NCBI GenBank assembly: GCA_949741215.1
Contig: CATJLA010000087.1
Location: 1 to 64,000, forward strand
Source: an uncultured Oscillospiraceae bacterium
GTDB taxonomy: Bacteria; Bacillota; Clostridia; Oscillospirales; Ruminococcaceae
Reading direction: 5' to 3'
DNA: 64,000 nt
The notes under the pieces were generated by a model. The model ran no database searches. It was not told the DNA's origin and worked only from the letters and a program-made list of their open reading frames with translations. How positions within the stretch are numbered: position 1 is the first letter of the stretch; each line of letters begins with the position of its first letter. The translations under genes and the position numbers were made by a program. Shown piece by piece: positions 56,181 through 64,000 of the stretch.

Positions 56181-57515
56181 ATGAATAAGGATTTAACGGT
56201 AGGCAAGCCGGAAACGGTGCTGTGGCGGTTTTGCCTGCCCTTATTTGGCAGCATTCTTTTTCAGCAGCTTTATAATATTGCCGATAGCCTGGTAGCCGGC
56301 AGGTTTATTGGGGAAAACGCCCTGGCTGCAGTTGGCAACAGCTATGAAATTACCCTGATTTTTATCGCCTTTGCCTTTGGCTGCAATATGGGGTGCTCGG
56401 TGCTGGTTTCTCAGCTGTTTGGCGCACGTCAGTATGGTAAGCTGAAAACGGCGGTTTCAACTGCGTATATTTTCAGCGGGGCACTCTGCGCTGTGCTGAT
56501 GCTTGCCGGCCTGTTTGGCTGCAGCCCCCTGCTCCATCTGATCCGCACGCCGGAGGACGTGTTTGCTGACTCGGCGCTGTATCTGGACATCTACATATGG
56601 GGGCTGCCCTTTGTGTTCTTTTATAATATTGCAACCGGAATCTTCTCCGCCTTGGGGGATTCCAAAACGCCCTTTTACTTTTTGGCAGTATCCTCCACCG
56701 CCAATATCGCAGTGGATATTTTGTTTGTGACGGTATTCGACATGGGTGTTGCCGGCGTTGCGTGGGCAACCTTTCTGTGCCAGGGTATCAGCTGTGTGCT
56801 GGCGGTTTTGGTGGTGCAGCTGCGTCTTAAAAAAATTCAGGCGCAGCAAAAAATGCCCCTGTTTGACAAAGCCCTGCTGAAAAGGATTCTGGTTATTGCA
56901 ATTCCCAGCATTTTGCAGCAAAGCTTTGTTTCGGTGGGCAATATCCTGATCCAGGGGATTATCAACGGCTTTGGCGCCTCGGTTATGGCGGGGTATTCCG
57001 CCGCCGTAAAGCTGAACAACATGGTGGTTTCCTCCTTTACCACCATCGGCAACGGCATTTCCAACTTCACAGCCCAAAACCTGGGGGCCAACCAGTACGG
57101 GAGAATCAAGGAGGGCTTTAAGGCAGGGCTTAAAATTGTGTGGTGCCTGTGCGTCCCCTTTTGCCTCCTTTATGTCTTTGGCGGCAAATACCTGCTGCTG
57201 CTGTTTATGGAGCAAAGCTCCGCCGCCGCGCTGCTAACCGGTATGCAGTTTTTATGGATTTTATCCCCCTTCTACTTTGCAGTATCGGCCAAATTGGTGG
57301 CGGACGGCATTTTGCGCGGGGTAAGCGCGATGCGGCAGTTTATGGCGGCTACCTTTATTGACCTGATTCTGCGGGTAGTGCTGGCGTTTATTTTATCCGG
57401 CTGGACGAACAGCGCCATTGGTATCTGGTGCGCATGGCCCATCGGCTGGACCATTGCCATGGGGCTTTCCATCTTCTTTTACCGGCAGACCAGCAAAAAG
57501 TATGTGGCGGACTGA
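56181..57515 (+). CDS. MATE-family efflux transporter
   Basis: FCLPLFGSILFQQLYNIADSLVAGRFIGENALAAVGNSYEI. Confidence 0.93.
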   Translation: MNKDLTVGKPETVLWRFCLPLFGSILFQQLYNIADSLVAGRFIGENALAAVGNSYEITLIFIAFAFGCNMGCSVLVSQLFGARQYGKLKTAVSTAYIFSGALCAVLMLAGLFGCSPLLHLIRTPEDVFADSALYLDIYIWGLPFVFFYNIATGIFSALGDSKTPFYFLAVSSTANIAVDILFVTVFDMGVAGVAWATFLCQGISCVLAVLVVQLRLKKIQAQQKMPLFDKALLKRILVIAIPSILQQSFVSVGNILIQGIINGFGASVMAGYSAAVKLNNMVVSSFTTIGNGISNFTAQNLGANQYGRIKEGFKAGLKIVWCLCVPFCLLYVFGGKYLLLLFMEQSSAAALLTGMQFLWILSPFYFAVSAKLVADGILRGVSAMRQFMAATFIDLILRVVLAFILSGWTNSAIGIWCAWPIGWTIAMGLSIFFYRQTSKKYVAD

Positions 57516-57716
57516 CTTTTAGACGGCGTCCCCCTCAAATCATCTGAAAAAACTATAGACAAATCTGAATTTTTTATCTAAAATAGAGATAATACATACC
57601 GAAAAAAAGAAGCCTGCCTAAAATGCGCAGGGCATCAAACCGGCAGTGCCGTCCCTTAGTAATAAAAGGACGAAGCGCTTTTGGGCAGCGAAATTTGGAT
57701 AAGGGAGGTATGCGGT

Positions 57717-59987
57717 ATGGAACGAGATCTGAAGCAGCTGATTTCCCAGATGACACTGGAGGAAAAGGCAGGGATGTGCTCTGGCCAGGATTTTTGGCAC
57801 CTGAAAACGGTGGAGCGGCTGGGCATTCCAAAGGTGATGGTGTCCGACGGACCTCATGGGTTGAGAAAGCAGGATGGGGACGCCGATCATCTGGGCATCA
57901 ACCAGAGTATTCAGGCGGTGTGCTTCCCGGCGGCATGTGCCACAGCCTCCAGCTGGGATACCGAGATGCTGGAGCAGATGGGCAAAACCTTAGGCGAGGA
58001 ATGCCAGGCGGAAAACCTGAGCGTTTTGCTGGGGCCTGCCGCTAATATCAAGAGAAGCCCCTTGTGCGGCCGGAACTTTGAGTATTTTTCCGAGGATCCT
58101 TATCTCACCGGCAAAATGGCCGCGGCGGAGATTAAAGGGGTGCAAAGCTGGGATATTGGCACCTCTATGAAGCACTACGCGGTGAATAACCAGGAGTATA
58201 ACCGAATGAGCTGCTCCTCCAATCTTTCAGACAGGGCGCTGCGGGAAATCTACTTAACCGGCTTTGAAATAGCGGTGAAGGAAGCCCGGCCCAAAACCAT
58301 CATGTGCAGCTACAACAAGATCAACGGCACCTATGCCTCTGAAAACAAGTACCTGCTTACCGATATTCTCCGGGACGAATGGGGCTTTGAAGGCTATGTG
58401 ATGACCGACTGGGGCGCGGTGAGCGATAGGGCAGAGGGCATCCGGGCGGGGCTGGATTTGGAAATGCCCGGCTCCAATGGGGTAAATGACGCCAAAATTG
58501 TAGAGGCAGTCAAAAATGGCTCGCTGGACGAAGCACTTCTGGATAAAGCTGTAGAGAATATACTAAAAGTAATCTTCTCCTATATCGACCACCGGCGCCC
58601 GGAGGCAAAGTTTGACCGGGACGCAGACCATGAAAAAGCGATCAATTATGCGGCAGAATGTGCCGTTTTGCTGGAAAACAACGGTCTTTTGCCCTTAAAG
58701 CAGGGGCAAAAAGCGGCCTATATCGGGGAATATGCGGTAAAGCCCCGGTTCCAGGGGGGAGGCAGCAGCCATATTAACTGCAGCAAGGTTACCTCCGCGT
58801 GGGAAAGCGCCCAGGCGAAGGGACGTCCTGTAACCTATACCAAGGGCTTCCCGGCAGATCGGGACGAGTTGGACCCGCAGGAGCTGGCCGCAGCTGTTGC
58901 GTCCGCAAAGGAAGCGGATGTGGCGGTGATTTTTGCCGGTTTGCCGGACGTGATTGAGTCCGAAGGGTATGACCGGAAGAATATGGCTATGCCCGCCTGC
59001 CAAAACAAGGTGATTGAAGAGGTGCTGAAGGTACAGCCCAATACAGTAGTGGTGCTGCACAACGGCTCCCCGGTAGAAACCCCTTGGGCGGATAAGGCAG
59101 CGGCCGTGCTGGAGATGTATCTGGGCGGCCAGGGCGTGGGCGAGGCCTGCGACCGGCTGCTGTATGGCGAGGCCAACCCCTGCGGCAGGCTGGCGGAAAG
59201 CTTCCCCTACCGGGTACAGGATAACCCCAGCTACTTGAACTTCCCCGGAGACGGCAAGGATGTGAATTATCAGGAGGATATTTTTGTAGGCTACCGGTAT
59301 TATGAGGCCAAGGAGCTGCCGGTGCGCTGGGCGTTTGGCCATGGGTTAAGCTATACCAGCTTTGCATATGGCAATCTGCGGCTTTCCTCCGGCAAAATGG
59401 GGGATGGAGATTCCGTTACTGTTTCGGTGGACGTGACCAATACCGGTACAGTCCCGGGCAAGGAGGTTGTTCAGCTGTATGTGGCGGATAAAAACGGCAC
59501 GCCCCAGCGCCCGGTAAAGGAGTTGAAAGGCTTTGTAAAGCTTGCCCTGCAGCCTGGAGAAACCAAAACGGCAGAGCTCACCATTGACGCAAGGGCTTTG
59601 TCCTACTATCATGAGGGGCTGGGGGATTGGTACGCGCCCTCCGGGAATTACGAGGTTCTGGTAGGCCATGCCAGCGACGATATTCGTCAGGCGGGTACGG
59701 TTGCCTTTACCACGGCCAAGGAGCTGCCTTTCAGCATAACCGGGGCCACTACCATGGGTGAGCTGATGAGCCACCCCAAAACTGCGCCGGTGATCAACGG
59801 AATTCTGGCAAAGATGGCGGAAAACGGGTTAAGCAGCAGTGAGGAGGACGATCCCCTGGGTACCGGAGGCGAAATGATGAAGGTTATGATACAGGGAACG
59901 CCTATTAAATCCCTTGCCGGCTTTACAGGCGGCGCGGTAAAGGCAGAGGAGCTGATTGCAGAGCTGAACCGACGCCTGGAGAAATAA
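57717..59987 (+). CDS. Glycoside hydrolase family 3 (beta-glucosidase-like)
   Basis: LEEKAGMCSGQDFWH...GFEGYVMTDWGAVSDRAEGIRAGLDLEMPG; fibronectin-III-like C-terminus. Confidence 0.95.
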   Translation: MERDLKQLISQMTLEEKAGMCSGQDFWHLKTVERLGIPKVMVSDGPHGLRKQDGDADHLGINQSIQAVCFPAACATASSWDTEMLEQMGKTLGEECQAENLSVLLGPAANIKRSPLCGRNFEYFSEDPYLTGKMAAAEIKGVQSWDIGTSMKHYAVNNQEYNRMSCSSNLSDRALREIYLTGFEIAVKEARPKTIMCSYNKINGTYASENKYLLTDILRDEWGFEGYVMTDWGAVSDRAEGIRAGLDLEMPGSNGVNDAKIVEAVKNGSLDEALLDKAVENILKVIFSYIDHRRPEAKFDRDADHEKAINYAAECAVLLENNGLLPLKQGQKAAYIGEYAVKPRFQGGGSSHINCSKVTSAWESAQAKGRPVTYTKGFPADRDELDPQELAAAVASAKEADVAVIFAGLPDVIESEGYDRKNMAMPACQNKVIEEVLKVQPNTVVVLHNGSPVETPWADKAAAVLEMYLGGQGVGEACDRLLYGEANPCGRLAESFPYRVQDNPSYLNFPGDGKDVNYQEDIFVGYRYYEAKELPVRWAFGHGLSYTSFAYGNLRLSSGKMGDGDSVTVSVDVTNTGTVPGKEVVQLYVADKNGTPQRPVKELKGFVKLALQPGETKTAELTIDARALSYYHEGLGDWYAPSGNYEVLVGHASDDIRQAGTVAFTTAKELPFSITGATTMGELMSHPKTAPVINGILAKMAENGLSSSEEDDPLGTGGEMMKVMIQGTPIKSLAGFTGGAVKAEELIAELNRRLEK

Positions 59988-60020
59988 AGGAAGAAGCGTC
60001 TCATTTACTGGGGCGCAATA

Positions 60021-60057
60021 AAAACCGCTGCGGACAAAATTTGTCTGCGGCGGTTTT
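60021..60057 (+). terminator. Rho-independent terminator
   Basis: AAAACCGCtGCgGACAAA / TTTGTCtGCgGCGGTTTT. Confidence 0.8.
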
Positions 60058-60197
60058 GGTATGCGGTGAGAATAAACTCACGGCAAAGGCAGGGGTTAAG
60101 CGGCAAAACTCCCTTCCGCACTTACGTCCCTAAAAAGCGGACGTAAGTGAAAAAGGGAGTTCCTACCGCCAAAGGAAGGCTTATTCTTTGAGGGATG

Positions 60198-61097
60198 TTA
60201 TTCCTTAATCGCACCGATCATAACGCCCTGGACAAAATACTTCTGCAAAAACGGGTATACGCACAAAATCGGTAAAATCACTACAATAATGGTGGCGTAT
60301 TTTGTCTGCATGGCGCTCATGGCCAGCTCCAAAGCATCTGTTCCGCCTTCGGCCATCAGCTGCTGGTTTTGCACCAAAAGCCGTACCAGATACATCTGCA
60401 GCGGCTGCAGCTCCAGCCGGGGAACATAAAGCAGCGCGTTAAAATAACTGTTCCAATGGGATACCGCATAAAACAGGGCCAATACCGCCAAAATCGGTTT
60501 GGAGATGGGAAGCACAATTTTCAGCAGAATCGTCCCTTCTCCGGCTCCGTCAATCATAGCGGATTCATTCAGGCTGACAGGCAGCCCCGCAAAAAAGGTT
60601 CGGGCCAAAATCATGTTGTATACGCTGATCGCGCCAGGCAGCAGCAAAGCCCACCGGGTGTTGTAAAGGTGCAGGGAGTTGATCAGCAGAAAATTGGGCA
60701 CCATCCCTCCGCTGAAAAGCATGGTCAGCGTAACGATGAAAGTAATCACGTTTTTTCCAAAAAACCGCTTGCGGGAAAGGGGATAGGCCATCATCACCGT
60801 CAGCACTACATTGATCAGTGTTCCTGCAATGGTATAAAACAAAGTGTTTCCGTAAGCTGTCCAGATATTAGGCTCTGAAAGAACCTTGACGTAGGACTTG
60901 AAGTTAAGCCCTTTAGGCAGCAGCCAAACCTCCTGACGCATTACGCTGCCCTGGTCGCTCAGCGACATACTCAGCACATAGATAAACGGATAAAGGGTTA
61001 CTGTCAGGCAGACCACCATAATCACAATAACTGCCGCGTAAAAAATACGGTCGCTGACTGCCTCTCGAATTTTCATCCTTGTTTTTTCCTTTGTCAT
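60198..61097 (-). CDS. Carbohydrate ABC transporter permease (LplC-type)
   Basis: AYPLSRKRFFGKNVITFIVTLTMLFSGGMVPNFLLI, ESAMIDGAGEGTILLKIVLPISKPILAVLALF EAA loop. Confidence 0.92.
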   Translation of the reverse strand: MTKEKTRMKIREAVSDRIFYAAVIVIMVVCLTVTLYPFIYVLSMSLSDQGSVMRQEVWLLPKGLNFKSYVKVLSEPNIWTAYGNTLFYTIAGTLINVVLTVMMAYPLSRKRFFGKNVITFIVTLTMLFSGGMVPNFLLINSLHLYNTRWALLLPGAISVYNMILARTFFAGLPVSLNESAMIDGAGEGTILLKIVLPISKPILAVLALFYAVSHWNSYFNALLYVPRLELQPLQMYLVRLLVQNQQLMAEGGTDALELAMSAMQTKYATIIVVILPILCVYPFLQKYFVQGVMIGAIKE

Positions 61098-61110
61098 CCC
61101 GCAGCACCCC

Positions 61111-62052
61111 CTACCACAACGAAACTTCCGAAACCTTTCGGCTGATCTGATTTACCACCAGAATCAGAAAAAGGTTGATGACAGAATTAAACAGGCCCAC
61201 CGCAGTGCCAAAGCTGAACTGAGAATCCAAAATGCCGCGACGATATACGTAAGTGGAAATCACGTCCGCCGTTTCATAAACCGCCGGGGAATACAGCAGG
61301 TTAATCTTTTCAAACCCTACGTTCATAATGCTGCCAAAGTTTAAAATCAGCATAATAATCGCGGTAGGCAGAATGCAGGGGAAGGTCACCCTCGTCATAA
61401 TTTGAATCCGCTTTGCCCCGTCAATTCGGGCGGCCTCATACAGCTGCGGGTCCACTGCCGAAATGGCGGAAAGATAGATGATGGAGTTATACCCAAAGTT
61501 CTGCCAAATGCCGGAGCCTACATAAATCGTGCGGAACCAGGAGGATTCCGATAAAAAGTTGACGGCACTGCCTCCTAATTTTGTTATCAGCTGATTTACA
61601 ATCCCCTCATAGGGGCTTAAAAAGCTTTGCACCATGCCCACCAACACCACTACAGAAATAAAGTGGGGCATATAGCTTACTGTCTGTACGACCTTCTTAA
61701 AGGGGCCGGCTGCCAGCTCGTTCAAAAGCAAGGCAAACAAAATCGGCACCGGGAACCCCCACAGCAGGCTGTATACGCTGATCAGCACCGTGTTGCGCAT
61801 CAGCCGGGGAAAAAAGGGGGAGGAAAAGAACTCGGCAAAATACCGCAGGCCAACCCAGTTGCTTCCCCAAATGCCTTTCAAAGGACGGTAATCCTTAAAC
61901 GCAATCACCAGCCCGCCCATAGGAACATAGCAAAAGATGATAAAATAAAGCAAGCCCGGAAGAATCAGCAGCCATAAAAAACGGTCCCGCTTGATCTGTG
62001 GCAGTACCTGGGACCGAAAATATCCCGTTTTTTTGTTGTTAATCGACTTCAT
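61111..62052 (-). CDS. Carbohydrate ABC transporter permease (LplB-type)
   Basis: YEAARIDGAKRIQIMTRVTFPCILPTAIIMLIL EAA loop; WLLILPGLLYFIIFCYVPMGGLVIAFKDY. Confidence 0.92.
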   Translation of the reverse strand: MKSINNKKTGYFRSQVLPQIKRDRFLWLLILPGLLYFIIFCYVPMGGLVIAFKDYRPLKGIWGSNWVGLRYFAEFFSSPFFPRLMRNTVLISVYSLLWGFPVPILFALLLNELAAGPFKKVVQTVSYMPHFISVVVLVGMVQSFLSPYEGIVNQLITKLGGSAVNFLSESSWFRTIYVGSGIWQNFGYNSIIYLSAISAVDPQLYEAARIDGAKRIQIMTRVTFPCILPTAIIMLILNFGSIMNVGFEKINLLYSPAVYETADVISTYVYRRGILDSQFSFGTAVGLFNSVINLFLILVVNQISRKVSEVSLW

Positions 62053-62291
62053 GTACGCCTCCTCCATATCGGTTAGGCAGGCTAAGGAAAAACCGCCGCC
62101 CAAATGCCAGGCGTTTTTTGAAAAGCGCCCCCGCAGCCCCCTGAGCAGAACTGCGGGCCGGGCGTTTTCCAAAGCGGCCTTTGCCGCGGCAGACGTCTTT
62201 TAAGACTGCCCCCTGATCAGCAAATGATCAGGCAAAATTTCTTTGCAGAGAGATGCCGGAAACAAATTCGTCAGATGGCAAAACCGGTGGG

Positions 62292-63992
62292 TTACTGCAG
62301 GCTCTTATAGCGGTCATACTGGGCCTGACGAACCTGTAGCACCTTGTCCAGCCCAATCTGCTGCAGGTCATTCACAAAGGTATCAAACTGATCCAGGCTC
62401 TCCCGTCCCATAATAAACTTGGTAACCATTTCGTCCCGGAGAGTGGTAATATCTGTCATATACTGCCCAATAATAGACTGCTCCTCCTCCGTAGACGGAA
62501 TGTTCTGGGGGAAGGAATCCCGGATATAGGGCTGCATCATCTCAGCCGCTGCCACGGTGTTGGGCTGATGGGCAATGGTCTGGGTGGGCTGGTAGCTCCA
62601 ATACCCGTTTAGAGACCGGCACCACGGGAAGGTAGGCATGGCGCCCATGGAGCGCAGAGCGTCGCTGGTGCTCTTGCCGTCCGGGTTGTTCAGGACGTAA
62701 TCGGTAAATACGGGCTTTCCGTCCTTCAGTTCGTAGCCAACCCCTTCCTCACCAAAGCAGGTGCCAAAGTTTCCGGTTTCGCTGGCGTAGGCGTAATCAA
62801 TAAACTTAAACTTGATATCCAGATCCTTGCAGTCCTTAGTAAAGCCATACAGCCCGGAAACAGGCCCGTACCGCTCCACAAAAGGCTCCAGCTTGGAATC
62901 TGCAGAGGCTTTTGGCGGCTTTACCGCAATATACTCACCGTCTATCCCGGCGGACTGAAGCGCCTTATTATAGGTATCCAGCCCGTTCAAAAAGCGGAAC
63001 ACACCACCGGACTGATTGGAGCTTACCTTTTTCATAATGACGTCAGTGCCCTGGGTGGCAAATTCCTTGTCGATCAAATCCTCGCTGTAGCACTTGTTCA
63101 GCCAGGCCAGCAGCTCCTTCATTTCCGGTTTGACGTAATCGTATTCCACAACCCCCTGGTCATTTACCGACCATCCCTCGGAGGCGTGTGTATACAGGCC
63201 AAAGGCCTCGCCAAAGCCGGTAAGCCCCTTCAGCTGGTTGTCATTGCAGAAAGGAATTTCATCCCGCTGCCCATTCCCATTGGCATCCTGCTCCAAAAAG
63301 GTTTTCCAGCACTGGTACCAGTCGTCCAGCGTTTCCGGCTCGCTCAAATTGAATTTCTCCAGCCAGTCCTTCCGGATCATAAACGCATAAGGGTCAGAGA
63401 GGGAAGTGCCCGCTACGTCGCTGGTAAAGAAGTACAGCTCTCCGTCCGGCCCGGTAACAAAGGGGCGCAGATAGGGGTTGGCCTCAAAAAGCTGATTGGT
63501 ATAGTATCCGTATTTCTCCATCTGCTCGGTAATAGGAATAATCACCCCGTCGCTTACATACCGCATAGCATCCCCGGGAATATTGATGAAATCCGGCAAA
63601 TCCGTACCGGAGGCCAGCCGGGTTTTCATAACGGTGGCGTAATCGCTGCTGGGGGTAGTCTGCCAGTCAATTTTTACACCGGTTTCCTCTTGCAGCCGCT
63701 CCCAAACCGGCAGCCCGGAAGAATAAGGGTACCCTGTAAGGTAATTTTCATAAATTGCAATGGAAATGGTCACAGAGCCATCCTCCACCAGCGGCAGGGT
63801 ATATTTTTCGGGGCCGCTTCCCGTTGAGGAATCCGGTGCGGAGCCCCCTGTGCCAGATGCAGATGAACTACCGGACGGGCTGCTACCGGACGAACTGCTG
63901 CTGGACGAGCTGCCGCCGGCAGGCCCCGTGCAGGCTGTTAAAAGCAAGCAGGCAGCCAAGATCAAAATCCCCTGTGCTTTCAGTTTCTTCAT
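62292..63992 (-). CDS. Extracellular solute-binding lipoprotein (LplA-type)
   Basis: lipobox LLLTACTG; GYPYSSGLPVWERLQEETGVKIDWQTTP...SGTDLPDFINIPGDA. Confidence 0.92.
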   Translation of the reverse strand: MKKLKAQGILILAACLLLTACTGPAGGSSSSSSSSGSSPSGSSSASGTGGSAPDSSTGSGPEKYTLPLVEDGSVTISIAIYENYLTGYPYSSGLPVWERLQEETGVKIDWQTTPSSDYATVMKTRLASGTDLPDFINIPGDAMRYVSDGVIIPITEQMEKYGYYTNQLFEANPYLRPFVTGPDGELYFFTSDVAGTSLSDPYAFMIRKDWLEKFNLSEPETLDDWYQCWKTFLEQDANGNGQRDEIPFCNDNQLKGLTGFGEAFGLYTHASEGWSVNDQGVVEYDYVKPEMKELLAWLNKCYSEDLIDKEFATQGTDVIMKKVSSNQSGGVFRFLNGLDTYNKALQSAGIDGEYIAVKPPKASADSKLEPFVERYGPVSGLYGFTKDCKDLDIKFKFIDYAYASETGNFGTCFGEEGVGYELKDGKPVFTDYVLNNPDGKSTSDALRSMGAMPTFPWCRSLNGYWSYQPTQTIAHQPNTVAAAEMMQPYIRDSFPQNIPSTEEEQSIIGQYMTDITTLRDEMVTKFIMGRESLDQFDTFVNDLQQIGLDKVLQVRQAQYDRYKSLQ

Positions 63993-64000
63993 TTTTCTAA

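Overview
64 kb chromosomal window that looks like a moderately high-GC Firmicute (probably Clostridia/Oscillospirales; inferred from gene content). Most of it is ordinary: secA, holB, RicT/PSP1, a c-di-AMP receptor PII-like protein, thiI plus a cysteine desulfurase, an iron-chelate ABC operon, an ABC exporter pair, sulfite/nitrite reductase, tldD/pmbA, GH27 and GH3 enzymes, and an LplABC-type sugar ABC operon beside a YesN-like AraC regulator. The strongest unusual signals are: (1) one large ORF (33922..37401, minus) fusing a full-length CinA-like module, a TM helix, a sortase-B-like domain, a Thr/Pro-rich linker and a SpoIID/LytB domain. The CinA and sortase catalytic motifs look lost, while SpoIID looks intact. 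(2) A family of short inverted-repeat (MITE/REP-like) intergenic elements whose subterminal hairpins covary. Three exact 16-bp parS palindromes (TGTTTCACGTGAAACA) lie in or next to copies, one of them at the centre of a ~283-bp palindromic element. (3) A tRNA-Glu gene whose 3' 42 bp is duplicated about 0.87 kb downstream, bracketing an AT-rich remnant island (attL/attR-like). (4) Two genes interrupted by single-nucleotide frameshifts that the ORF track misses. (5) A tiny decayed phage-capsid-like relic. (6) A set of intergenic hairpins sharing a TTCGTCC/TTACGTCC arm. All family assignments come from reading the translations; no searches were run.
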